A stretch of 64,000 nucleotides of DNA from Ceriagrion tenellum (GCA_963169105.1 OY720637.1:29507925-29571924); one strand, 5' to 3'; shown: positions 11,655-22,660, numbered from the stretch's first letter. Translations and numbers: made by a program. Notes: generated by a model from the sequence alone, not told the origin.

Positions 11655-12271
11655 TTTTGAAGTACAACAATTTAATTACTTAGGTAGTACGCTGGAGTAA
11701 AAAGGACATAGTAGCAAAGACATACGGAAGAGAATAGCGCTAGCGAAGGAGGCGTTTAGAAATAGAAGGGAGCTGGTGTAGGGGAACGTGGGTAAGGACG
11801 TGAAGAAGAGGCTGGTGAAGAGCTTGATATGGAGCTTAGCGTTGTATGGGGCAGAAACGTTGACCCTGAGAAAGAAGGACGAGAATAGGCTGCAGGCATT
11901 TCAGATGTGGGTGTGGAGAAGGATGGAGAAGGTGAGGTGGACGGAGAGGAGGACTAACGAGTAAGTGCTTCAGATGGTGGGCGAGGAAAGGAAACTTCTG
12001 AATGAAATCCGGGATAGGCAGGTTAGATCGCTGAAGGGTGTAATAAAGGGTGATGGGTTGCTCAAAAGTGTGATAGAGGAAAGGATGTTGGGCAAACGGT
12101 GAAGAGGAAGATGGAAAATCGGTTTCATGATCGGGGTGAAGAAGGGCAGATCTTATGCAGAGGCGAAAAAGGATATACTAGTGGGAGATAGGCCCCGGAA
12201 TGTGTAGAAAACTGGGAGGAGAGTCTCCATCATCCAACAAAACCTACCTTTACCGGTAGAACACATTAAAT
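11655..12271 (+). mobile_element. LINE family A, second long copy
   Basis: This aligns along its whole length with 5580-6200. Reading frame pieces include EVQQFNYLGSTLE, DIRKRIALAKEAF, RLVKSLIWSLALYGAE, MWVWRRMEKVRWTERR, EERKLLNEIRDRQ and KKGRSYAEAKKDIL. It ends with the hairpin CTACCTTTACCGGTAG and an AATAATAA tail. The copy keeps one frame but has about four in-frame stops: TAA after GSTLE, TAG after RELV, TAA after RRTNE and TGA after GKR. It is therefore dead. Confidence 0.9.
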
Positions 12272-12954
12272 AATAATTGTCTTTTGCTAGTGTTGCATGT
12301 GTTCTTTTTGCGTTGGCGAAATTGATGCTCAGTTCAATTCCAGTAATATGACCACCGTTGGAAACTCGAGTCCGCCCGGTCCCCCAGCTAGCTGTTCCGG
12401 TCCCCGTTCGTGTCTCTTGTAACCCCGAGTTTCCGCCGTTCCCTGTCAAATCCTCCCGCCTAACGCCTCCACCCTCCCACTCCACCAAATATCCGTTCCA
12501 ATCCCTCGTTGTGCACGCAGGGGAAGCCAATCTGTGGATTAATTCGTTCGCCGCGACAGGGGCGAGGCCTTTTAATCACGGCCCTTAATTAACTTGGGTC
12601 TCTCCTCTCCAGGGTCCGGTCCCCCCTCTCATCCCGTCCGTTGCAGATGCGACCATTGGGGTCCGGTCGCTCTCAATCGACGCAAGAAAGACGCTGATTA
12701 ATGTTATACGTATGAAAAAAACACTTGTCTCCCCTCTCCTCCCCCAAACAGAAGCCCACTCCACCTGTCCCTCCCCCTCCGTTTGTAACTTATTTCCCGC
12801 TTGCATTTCGCCTTTTTCGTTGAATCACGCGATCGTCTCACCTCGCTACCTGTTCTTGACTTCATTCGTTGATATCTGGTGAAACTTAAAGATAGATTTA
12901 GCGAATATATTCAACCGTATTCGGTGAGATTTTGTGTAACTTCATCGTGATTTT
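12272..12954. other. GC-rich patch without a gene
   Basis: About 12340-12830 is GC-rich, with C-rich runs on the plus strand. Opposing ORFs of 76, 73 and 125 codons overlap here, and the 125-codon one runs into the LINE. No motif supports coding. Confidence 0.55.
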
Positions 12955-13765
12955 TCGTGTAAAAATTACAGCGGTGAATAACTTTAGTTTTATAAATAGC
13001 TGAGAAAACATACAAACTACATATTTTTATTTCTGACGAGATCTATTCGTTGGACATTCTTAATTTTTCAATCCAAGTCTCTGGAGTTTCCCATGGAAAA
13101 CGGTTTCTCTTTTTTGCAAATATTTCGAAAATTAGTGCAGTAGGAGAGTAATATTTTAAAGTTTCTGGAAGTATGAGATGTTTTTTATTTTGGAATAAGA
13201 CCTAATTATTTAAGTATTACCGCCAATATCAAATGATAACTCGCTTAATCTAATTTTAAAAGAAATAACTTTGTAATGTCCACTAGGCAATTTATTTGTA
13301 CAACGCGTTTCGACACATACAATGGCGTCCGAATACGGTTGTAATATCTAATCGGTAATTTATTTGTACAACGCGTTTCGGTAGACATTACAAAGTTTTT
13401 TTCTTTTGAATTTCGATTACGCTAGTTATCATTTGATATTGGCGGCAAAATTTTAGAAATTTGATATAATTTTAAATAGAAACATTTATCTTTTTCAGAA
13501 ACACTAAAATATTAGCCTCCTACCGCACTATATTTCGAAATATTAGCCGTAAAGTGAAACTGGTGTTCCATTGAAACTCTCGAGAGACTTACATTGAAAA
13601 TTGATGAATTTCTTAAGTATAGATCTTGTCAGAAATAAAAATGTGTTGTTTTTATGTTTTCTCAGCTAGTTATAAAACTAAAGTTATTCACCGCTGTAAT
13701 TATTACAAAATTACCAAAAAACCTTCTGTTGTGAAGTTTTTTCACCGTACGGTGCGTTTACATGA
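12955..13765. repeat. ~0.8-kb foldback element
   Basis: The left arm (ACAGCGGTGAATAACTTTAG at about 12969, then TCTGACGAGATCTATTCG and AATATTTCGAAAATTAGTGC) recurs in inverted form on the right (CTAAAGTTATTCACCGCTGT ending near 13700). The arms are ~350 bp with ~80% identity. The centre holds a direct repeat (AATTTATTTGTACAACGCGT, near 13291 and 13358) flanked by inverted AACTTTGTAATGTC / GACATTACAAAGTT. Outer and inner parts resemble the TTAA-flanked element family at 16056, 28961 and 40729, so it may be a foldback derivative. Confidence 0.8.
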
Positions 13766-16055
13766 GTCATGTAAATGACTGATGGACGTCTATTTTGTTA
13801 ACTGCTGAGAATTCGACGCTTAGGACAGTGTTTTTTTGCCATAATATCACAGTATTGGCGACTTGATCCTACTGCTACTGTAAAAGTAAACAACATTCCA
13901 AAATGGTCGTCATTATGACTAAAAATGTCGCTCATACTACATTATAGGGTCATCAGCTAGTGAAGAGTAAGGACCTATAATGAAAAAATAAACGTGATAC
14001 GTTCGATCGTTTCAGTTTGGCCAAAATTTGAGCTTTCCGCGAGAATTTGGGACTCTTCAATGGAAAATATAGTACGTAAAACAAATAGGAAGGAAAGCCG
14101 CAGTCCGCGTTTAATGTTGACATGACCAGATACTGCTAAACAGCTGGTAAAATTAATATGTTTGAAATCACTGGAGCCTCGGAGGCTACATGTTGGGCTG
14201 AGAGTATATGAAAATCACTGTGATTTCTAGATTGGTACAAGAATTTATTCTCCCCAAGTGCCATGGTCTTTAGGGTGAATTATGAAAAAATGCCATGAAG
14301 TGGATGGCGTGTAGCCGTCGAAGCGTCGATGTCTACCGTGTGGGAACCTCGAGAACGCTTCGAGTATTCGCCAGGGAAACTCTAGATCTTTTTGAAAAGG
14401 CTCTGCTGCAGAAAGTCGGGAAATCCCCCCCGGGGCATTTCGATTCGATGTAAATGTGGCTTTTTTTTGCCATGGAAACGAGGTGATGCACCGTTCATCT
14501 GCTGATGTGGAATTCGGAAGCCGAGCGATTCGTCCGTTTCACTCGTGACGCAACGGCTTCGACTTTCATTTTTCGGACGTCCCAATCACGCAGCGCTCGT
14601 CTCGTTGAAATCCCAGCATCTCATCACAGAAAGAGACAAAAGAGAGACGCGCCCCGTAAGACTTTCGTGACCGATCTGTCGGAGCAGAGCGAGGCCTGTC
14701 GCTGTCATTGATCCCTCTCCACTCCCCTCGCGATCTCGCCCACCGGAAGCTGCTACCGGGGGCGGGGGGAGAGGAGGAAGCCGAGGAGGGCGGGATAGGT
14801 GCTTGCGTGGGGACACATACGCATGTACGTATAACATCATGCTTGCACCTGCAATTATATTGCAATTTTGGAATGGCTAGTGTGGAGGGTTACGCTAAAA
14901 TATTGACTGTCCTTTTATAGTAAGGGTAGGCGAGGAGTATTGAGTTGACGGATGTGCCCACGCTTAGACCAGAATTGGTCCGAATTGACCCTCCATGGGT
15001 CCGGTGGCCCCCGAGTGGAGGACGTACTCCGGCAGGCCGCACGGCGTCTACCCGGAAAGGGAGCCAAGGAGACACCAAATCCAAAATCTTTGGGCAACGG
15101 GCTCTTTCGGTTCTCAAAGATGTGCGGTAGGTTTTTCGCGAAAGGGAGATCGACGGCTACTCGTCTCAGTTGTTTGGGTAACCAAACTAATACGAGCACT
15201 TCGGGGAGGTGGAGGCCCAATTGAGGTCCTTTTGAAGTCAATCCGCCTCATTGGTGTCGGCCTCGAAGGGGCTAAATCAGTTGCTTCCCTCTGTCACTAA
15301 AGTTGGTTTCGCTAACTTTCCCTTCCCATCCCTTCCTTCCCACCTCTTCCTTGCCTCGGACATAAGCGAGAAGCTTGATTCCAGGGCGGAAGTTACAATC
15401 CCGCGGCGAGAGCCGAAACACCTGTCCTTTTATAGTTGTCGTTGAGTTTTATTTTAAATTAATGAAGCTTCAAGATAATGCACCAACTGAAGCGTATCAA
15501 AATATTTTAGTCCCATTCATTGAAGCGTGAAATTTAGAATTTTATTGAGAAAAAATTACGTTCAAGCTACGAATTTTAAGTGTGTTATTATTGAAAAATA
15601 TTCTATTTCTTTTGATGAGATTCTTGATTTTTTTCTCTTATACGAATTGCTATTATAAAAATGAAGTCAGACCCTGAGCCATCTGAATGCTCTACCCTTG
15701 TCTTCGCCATACACTCCTAATTCCTGCCCTCTGCTCTCCTTTTTTTGCTTCTGTCTTCAATGTCAAATGACCCATAGAAATGTTAAAATGATACTCCAAA
15801 ATGATTTTCCTGTTAAAAATTGCTAATGTCATGATCTAGGTACCATTGTTCCTTACAAGGGAGTCTTAATTTTAGACAAGTGGGAAATTTTCGCTAGGGG
15901 AAAACTAAAGGAGGATTTTTGACCACTGTTCAGCAAAATATTATGCATATACATACGAAGAAAGATGTCACGCCAACTTCTCCATCATAAGACCAAGCCA
16001 GAATCAGACGTCTTATGCGACGGACAGAGTAAGTGAAGTTAGGGTTTCCACATTC
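13766..16055. other. non-genic DNA with a ~1-kb GC-rich patch
   Basis: No gene recognised. About 14480-15440 is GC-rich and packed with overlapping ORFs of 60-108 codons on both strands and in several frames. That is the signature of high GC rather than of one coding frame. I see no conserved domain, splice structure or repeat copy elsewhere in the window. This could be a CpG-rich regulatory or promoter-like patch, but nothing decides that. Confidence 0.5.
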
Positions 16056-16619
16056 TTAAGTTTGTTTGAGCGAGATTGAGCCCTAATCATAACAGAGACC
16101 ATATTCGAATTAAACGTTTTCATTTCACCAGCTGTAGGACACATCAATTAAATATTGCATTCTTAATGGTGCAATAATATAGTTTTTCATGACAGGCATT
16201 GTAAGTAATTAAATTGAAATATCTAAATAAGTCTTTAACCTGACTCATTTTTTTCGCGCGGTACGTATGAAACTCCTTCACAACGGAAGGTTTCTTGTGA
16301 TCCTAAAAAATTGCGGCGGTGACAATATGAACAATTTTAAAAAATAGTTCATAAAACATGTTAACTATACACTATTAATTTTTTGACGAGATCTATGTTA
16401 TATAAATTACTTGTTTTTTGAAAAAATTATGTCTCTCTGTAGTGCATACACGCACAATTTCCCATGTACATGGTCTGGTATGTCGTCATTGTCGTCAAGG
16501 GTAAGTTCGGTAAGGGGTTGATATTTTGATGTCTTCGAAGGGGTGGGGTATTTTTCTTTAAATCGAGACCAACTTCATTGATTTCTCGGTGAAATGATAT
16601 TTCGCTCAAACTACCTTAA
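16056..16619 (+). mobile_element. TTAA-flanked TIR element, copy 1
   Basis: Begins TTAAGTTTGTTTGAGCGAGA and ends ATTTCGCTCAAACTACCTTAA, giving inverted ends of about 20 bp and TTAA at both edges. Internal landmarks shared with copies at 28961-29522 and 40729-41239 are CCAGCTGTAGGACACAT, TTTTTTCGCGCGGT, ACGGAAGGTTT, GTCTCTCTG, GTAAGGGGTTGA and GAAATGATATTTCGCTC. No transposase is encoded. The TTAA edges suggest a piggyBac- or Kolobok-type mobiliser, but the TIR sequence is not one I recognise. Confidence 0.8.
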
Positions 16620-16800
16620 ATCTCTTTAGTCCCTGTCGGCTAAACCGAAGGTCGCGGGTTCGAGTGTCGCCTGGGTAGAATTTTCACCGCTTTTGACATT
16701 GGTGTTTGTGTTTGTATGTCGTTGCTGTTATTCATGCGATGTGAAATGGCAAAATTGTGTTGCTTCCGGTGAAGGTAAAATAAATTAATAAAGCCGTAAC
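16620..16800 (+). repeat. tRNA-derived SINE-like sequence (5' truncated)
   Basis: A B-box-like GGGTTCGAGTG sits in CGGCTAAACCGAAGGTCGCG followed by GGTTCGAGTGTCGCC, then CTGGGTAGAATTTTCACCG, and it ends in an A-rich stretch (AAAATAAATTAATAAA). This is the layout of a tRNA-headed SINE whose A-box half has been lost or diverged. I see no second copy in the window. Confidence 0.55.
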
Positions 16801-17500
16801 AAATCTAGGTTTGAGTAAACAGAAACTGGAACAAAGTCGCGACTTATTTTGTGAGAGTTAGCTTAGCGTTTTATAGATTTAGCTAATGGTCAAGAGTTTT
16901 TTTATTCTTTAATTGTTGTTACAGAATAAATTTAGTGCCCATAGCAGCGGGATCTTATTTTAGTGCTAAATTCTGATGTATCGAGCTCAAACATCGCCAC
17001 CAGTGGGCCGAGTGAATCCTTCTTGGCTCCACTTAGGAATTCCTTTGAGACCGGAGGGAAATTAGAAAAGTAACGTAGCTCAGTTCGGCTTTCAACGCGG
17101 GTGCTTTTCAACCAATTGATTCACTCTTAATTTACAACCTAGAGCCTTGGAGACTATGATTCAGTCTAGTAATATTTTTTCGCTTAGAAAATTTCATGCC
17201 ATGCATGTCTCACGGAAAATTTCTCCGTACCGTCGACAGTGGCCATGACCGAGACATTGCGGAACATTTCAATGTCAGCTGGAACTAATATTCCAATCGT
17301 TCGTCACACCAGGTGGGTTGTGTTTGAACCGTTCAAGACTATATCGATCATTTACTTAAGGAGTCGCGTGCAACTAACCCGAATAGTTCGAGATTTTAGG
17401 GTTTTTTTATCGATTCGTAAAAATCTCACGCAGCCCTTCCGATCGAGTTTTTTCCCGCCGGAAGTGTGTTGATGGAGTTGATTACACTGTAAAATATTTT
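16801..17500. other. non-genic DNA
   Basis: No gene recognised. The 77-codon ORF at 17239-17472 has no motif. Confidence 0.5.
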
Positions 17501-18130
17501 CTCCCAAATTTGCTGAAATTCAGCTAGGTTTTCTTAACTGAAGTTGTACCAACTTTTAACCAAGACTGGAAAACTAAAATTTAAAGCAAAAGAGTTGCTG
17601 AAATTCAGCAAATTTTCCCGAAAATTTGAAGACCGAACATTATTAACCAAAATTTCGGATAGGGTTATGCTCACAATTAAAAGGCTACAACACGACTTCC
17701 AACACTATTTATTGAAAAGTTAAAATATATATGCCCTTTAGCTTTAATTTTAACTTTAAAAGCAAATGTAAATAGTGTGCTGGATTAATTATATGTCAAA
17801 ACAAGATTATAACTATCTTGTGCCTAGGTTGAAGAGTGATTTAAAGAACAATGACACAGTACACTATTACCCAAAGCATTTGCAGCCTATTCCTTTGAAA
17901 TAATTTGCAGCCTATTCCTAACGAGTTTTTAATGAATTTCAGGCCTTAAGGGATCGTCAGAGAAAATAAGCAATTAAATGAAACAGTTACCCTACATTCT
18001 ATTTGGAAGAATTGTTTTTGTGGAAACTAAATACATTTCTTCCATATTTTTAGAGAAGAATAGCGTATAGATTTGCTGATGTCTAAGACTAAATTCAATT
18101 TGGACAATTTGCTGAATTTCAGCAAGTTAT
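17501..18130. repeat. AT-rich block bounded by TTGCTGAAATTCAGC palindromes
   Basis: The palindromic motif TTTGCTGAAATTCAGC occurs near 17509 and 17593 and again as TTTGCTGAATTTCAGCAA near 18110. The block between is AT-rich and non-coding. It may be a degraded element with inverted ends, but the arms beyond the motif do not clearly match. Confidence 0.35.
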
Positions 18131-18267
18131 GTTATCCATGTGGTTGGTTATAGCTCACCAAAATATTTAACCCGTCGTGATTATTACCCCGTGACTCATT
18201 ACATATGAGATCTGAATTATCTCGAACGGTTGAAAACCTCTCAGGACAAACTCTTCTTACCCTTGAC

Positions 18268-18480
18268 CAGTGGTTCTTAACCTCCCTAATGCCGCGACCC
18301 TTAGATACAATTCCTCATGTTGTGGTGACCCCCAACTATAAAAATATTTTCGTTTCTACTTCATATCCATCGGAAGACCGTCATGACCATCGGGCCACCA
18401 TCATATGTGTTTTCCGATGGCCTTAAGCGACTCCTGTGATAGGATCGTTCGATCCCCAAAGGGGTCGTGACCCACAGGTT
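18268..18480 (+). mobile_element. SPIN-like hAT MITE (right TIR truncated)
   Basis: Starts with CAGTGGTTCTTAACCT, continues AATGCCGCGACCC, CCTCATGTTGTGGTGACCCC, CAACTATAAA and TTTTCGTTTCTACTTCAT, and ends TATGTGTTTTCCGATGG, CCCCAAAGGGGTCGTGACCC and ACAGGTT. From memory this is the body of the SPACE INVADERS (SPIN) non-autonomous hAT family, known from several vertebrate lineages and a few invertebrates. The expected right TIR (ending GAGAACCRCTG) is cut after ACAGGTT, so no 8-bp target duplication can be read. No transposase is present. Confidence 0.75.
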
Positions 18481-18562
18481 ATTATTCGTCCAGGGCAGGT
18501 CACTGCTCTAGACGAATAATAAACCACTGCAGGCCACTGCCCTAGACGAATAATAAACGCAC
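18478..18562. repeat. short direct and inverted repeats at the SPIN-like right end
   Basis: CACTGCTCTAGACGAATAAT and CACTGCCCTAGACGAATAAT are direct repeats ~40 bp apart, and TTATTATTCGTCCAGGGCAG just upstream is their inverted form. The cluster lies exactly where the SPIN-like element loses its right terminus, so it may mark a later insertion or rearrangement. Confidence 0.6.
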
Positions 18563-19644
18563 ATGATGTGTTCTCCACTCTGCTCCCAAAGAAATTGGAA
18601 TTTCGCCGAAAAATATACGCCACTTCGTTCCCGGGCCCACCAAATAGGAAGCCTCGGGGTCCAGGCTCCAGCCTCACCACAGACCCCCATCCCTGTCTCG
18701 CTTAGTTTAAATAGTTAAAGGATGGAAGTAACACACCCATAAAAGGGTAATGGGAGCACAAGAGTCAGGCGATGGCCTTTCCTTGGGCTCCGCGGGACGT
18801 GAGCGTACCGTTCCCACGGTGATTTCTTATGAGAAGAGGGGGAGCATGCGACCCCTCTCCGCGCGCGCGGCGGTCGTCTTTTGTCGGTTTCCCTTTGAAG
18901 TGAAGTGCTGGCCCGCCTTGGCTTTTGGAGGAGAGGCCCTCGAATTAATGCATTTGCTCTCGCGTTGGCCCGAGTCATTTTGTCCGTCTTCGGCCTGGAG
19001 TATTCCCTATCATTATTTCGTTGGCCAACTCTCATCTCGATGATGCATGTTAATCATTTGGATGAGGATCACGGCAAGGACATTGTTTGAGAGATCGCGT
19101 GCGTGTTGTGTCTTCAGAACTGTGTTTAAACTTTTTTACGGTTCGGATTTTTCTCTGCTGCATTGATGCAAGCATTATCCCGAATGCCTAAAGTTGAGGT
19201 GAGCATTTTCTTATTTGGTATTGAGAGATCTTAATTGATTTCAGTAAGTGGTAACGATACTGTAAATGAAGTCTTCTAGGTTCTTCTTCCAGGTTTCGAT
19301 AGCTACCTCCGCCACAATCTTCAGGGTTATAAAACTCAGAAAACGACGTATACATTTAGAACAGAATTCAAATTTAAGAATTCCCATTCAATAAATAAAA
19401 AAAATGATAAATAAACAATTAAATAAATTCCAATAATAAAGAAAGTTTATCCAATAATAAATAGACCAACAAATCTAATTTACTATGCGCTGATACAATA
19501 TGTATACTACGATAGTGTACGCCGAGAAAAACCAAATCCTACAACGATAGCGATTCTCTTTTTCTTTCACTGTTTTAAAGAAGGCAAATATTTCTAGCAT
19601 GCCGATTCATCATTATCTCTTACCTTCAACAAATCATTCGGAGG
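18563..19644. other. non-genic DNA with a GC-rich patch
   Basis: About 18740-19060 is GC-rich, with opposing ORFs of 106 (-) and 97 (+) codons in the same bases. Neither has a motif. AT-rich unique DNA follows. Confidence 0.5.
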
Positions 19645-19780
19645 ATCGCGTTGGTTTGGTAGCTAGAGTTCTGGCTTCCTATCCCAAGGGACCGATTCGT
19701 ATCCCGGCAGAGATTTTTACTGAGATAAATCTCGATCCCTACTTGGGTTCGGTAAATACACTACTTAAAGTTTAGGGCTG
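19645..19780 (+). repeat. tRNA-like SINE head
   Basis: TTTGGTAGCTAGAGTTCTGG resembles a Pol III A box, and CCGATTCGTATCCCGGCAG about 45 bases on resembles a B box with a T-arm. Non-tRNA sequence follows (GAGATAAATCTCGATCCC, then TACTTGGGTTCGG). This reads as the 5' part of a tRNA-derived SINE rather than a functional tRNA, because the acceptor ends do not pair. No second copy seen here. Confidence 0.5.
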
Positions 19781-21484
19781 TGTCTTTCAGATGTGAGGTT
19801 CAGCTATGATAGTATTTACACCTTTCGTTAAGGAGGTTAAGGAGATCCATAATTGCTTACTATTTGAAAATCATGCTGAAACAGACTAAAATATTGGCGA
19901 ATTTATTGGGAAGTTTTTTATTGTTGTGATAAAAACTAAAAAAACGTAATGTAAGGCTTAACAGTTTTAAAAAATTGACGAAGATCTCCTTGAGAGTTCT
20001 TCAGAATGATTTAAAATGTATTTTTTAATGAAGGATACATGTATTTTGAAAAATGCATGCTCTCGCGCCGTGTGTCAGTTAGTTGGGAACGGTTGTTGTG
20101 GCGGCATGTAGATGGTATATAAACTCGCTTACCGGTTATTGTCGAACATCCGAATCGCTACACCTAGCAACTCTTTCATACGTACGCATGCGTAGCCTTT
20201 TATATGGTAGGTAATGCTAGTTGAAATGAGCAGTACGGAAATAATTAGAATTCGGCCTTGCGCAGCGCTGTACCGCATTCGCCTAGTTTTCGGTGAGGAT
20301 GGGAAAATTCTGCCCTTCCTGTCGGTTCAGCTTATAGGTGTGACGAGGCGTTGGAACTAATCCAGTCTCGTCCCTTAAATCTTTCGCGTCCGTCAGCCTG
20401 AGTTGTCCGCATGCGAGGGTGTTCGGTGGGTTCGGGTTTTTATGTCGAGTTTGAGGGTTGAAAGCGTCTCGGGAGAGGGGGACCGTAAATAGAGGGAGGG
20501 AGGGGTAAGCTGGTTGGGTGGGGGGGGAGGGGGAGATTTCCAATGAGGTATCGAGGAAGAAAGGGATGGGATGCTGCGAGTACGGTGGATGTGTGCGCGC
20601 CGGACCCCGCTGGAACATTCTTCGTCATGGAGACGTCGACTTGGGTTTGGGAAGGGGGGAGGGGCGTTATGCCCAGTGGAAGTGTGCGGGGGTGCCGTTG
20701 ATGCTTAGGAAAAGGAGCGGCTGGGGACGTAAAAGGTTTGTTTTTGAAGACCGGATGTCTTTGGGACGGAGATGGAAGATGCATCCCTTCCGTTACTCTT
20801 TTAAGGGGAGTCTCGACGAACTAGTCTCGGGTCGTGAGGGGATAAGCAGAACTCCTTTGAGAGATAGAAAGGGAACGTTTGGGATGAGTATCGCCTACTG
20901 TGTTCTTCGTCACCTCGACGGAGGGTGAAGGGATACTTCGAAAAGTTTCATGGGGGATGATTTTACGGAGCGGAAAATGAAGGTTTTTAGCGTGTGTAAT
21001 GGTTTTCCCGAGGGTTCTTGGCGTTCTCGTGTTAAGGAAAGAAACTGCAGGAAACAGAAAGGGGATTGGTTGGCGTCTGAGCGTGCTAAAAGACATTTGT
21101 TCTCGGTGCTCAGAGATAAAAATGAAACTTGTCACTCGCCCGGAACTGGCTCATGTATTCTCGCCTAATCCGGGCGCGGCCTTGTAATCAGGTTTGCCTT
21201 CCATGAGACTTATCTGGTTTGTATGATTCAATCGAAGAGTTAAATGTAAATAAAACTAATGCAATAGTGTCTTTATAGTATACACTGTAGAAATTCTACT
21301 CGTACGTTGAAACTGTATGTTTGGCTTCGGTGGCCATTGTAGACCATAATTCTTTGTTGTAAAAACAATGAATTTCAAGAATAACAAATATGTTGACTGA
21401 TACAAGTGAAAGTTTTCTTAAATTTAGCTATTGCCCTAAGAGTCATGCGATCAGTAAAAGGGCAGAATATTCGGGTTAAGTTTT
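19781..21484. other. non-genic DNA with a GC-rich patch
   Basis: About 20280-20930 is GC- and G-rich on the plus strand. It holds ORFs of 111 and 114 codons (-) and 136 codons (+) overlapping each other. Proline- and serine-rich minus translations simply reflect C-rich runs. No domain or repeat recognised. Confidence 0.5.
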
Positions 21485-21960
21485 AAATTTACCAGGGACA
21501 GGCTTAAATCAATGTTGGGGGGGGGGTCAATCAAATAATGGGGGGGTTGGAGGGACGTCTACGTAGACAATGGCTACTTTTACAACTGCATGGCAAAGTT
21601 CTTGCTATTACCTGAAAAAAGTTGGATTTGAGAAAGTTTAACTTGTCTGAATTTACCAAATGTAGACATTTTCTAGTTTTACAGTTTATAGTAATTGACA
21701 GATAATCATAGCTACAAGAGTAGTTTTTCTTTTACATGTCTTTCTTTAAAATCAGCCTTAAATTACAGGTGGTCCATGAAAATCAAATTATAACCCGTTT
21801 CTCAGCGTTTTCCGCAAGAAAAGAAAAGTCTACGTAGACAACAGGGGGCAGAGGGGGGTCCGGATGAAGCCTACGAGTGTCCACGATGAGGGATTGGGGG
21901 GGGGGGGTCAAAAAATGGCCTCTCTTTGTCTACGTGGATTATAGACAGCCCCTTACCGTC
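21485..21960. repeat. candidate element with repeated GTCTACGTAGAC and G-runs
   Basis: The palindrome GTCTACGTAGAC occurs near 21558 and 21829, with a variant TTGTCTACGTGGA near 21927. Each lies beside G-runs and GGGGTC motifs (21517-21530, 21848-21860, 21896-21909). The outer copies with G-runs give the block a roughly symmetrical look, as in a short non-autonomous element. No ORF or clear TIR is defined. Confidence 0.4.
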
Positions 21961-22660
21961 CACCTACACTTAGGTCTTCACTCCACGCAGTGGTGCACGA
22001 AATAGCAGTTAGTATGTCTGAATTCAATGTTAGATTCGTAGGATTGTGGTCGCCCGACCGAAAGGTCCGGCGTGAAAGTAAGCCCGCAAACCTCCCCGAC
22101 CGTTTTCGGGTCCCTTTTCCCCTAATCGCGTCGAGCACGGGAGTAAAAAAGTTTCGGCCCCCGGCTCGTTTGTGTCCTTTTGTGCGAAGCTTCTCCCACG
22201 CCCTCGCTCGGGCGAAACTGCCCCCACCGCCCGCCCACGCGACGGTGAAAACGGTGGGGGATTTCTTTTTTTTTTATTCTTCCTCTTCTTCTCCTATTTG
22301 GAGTGGACGACGAGCGAAAGAGAGGAGGAGGATATGAATTGAGGTGGGGAGAGGTCGCGAATTCGTGCGTGTTTCGTGCGAAGGACTGCCGTAAAAAAAG
22401 GCTTCGCTCCATTTCTCCATGATCTTGCTCATTTGAGCACCCTCTTTTGTCCCTACCCCGTCCATTTTGCTTGTTAAAATTAGTGGAGTGGAGATATGGT
22501 GTTCACTAACATCTAGGTCTATTCTTAGGTCTTCTATTCATTTGGTAAAATACCTATGATGATTGCATATCCCTGAGTGGACGATACTATTTTGACTTCA
22601 CGACGCTTACCTAAAAGGAATTCTGCATTACTGTTGCTCATTGATAATTTTTAGCTTATA
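21961..22660. other. GC-rich patch without a gene
   Basis: About 22020-22420 is GC-rich. Overlapping ORFs of 115 codons (+) and 96 and 65 codons (-) share the same bases. No motif recognised. Confidence 0.5.

Noticed and set aside
20283..20928. Overlapping ORFs of 111, 114 and 136 codons
   Set aside because: They lie on both strands in the same GC-rich DNA, have composition-driven P/S/G/R content, and show no domain.
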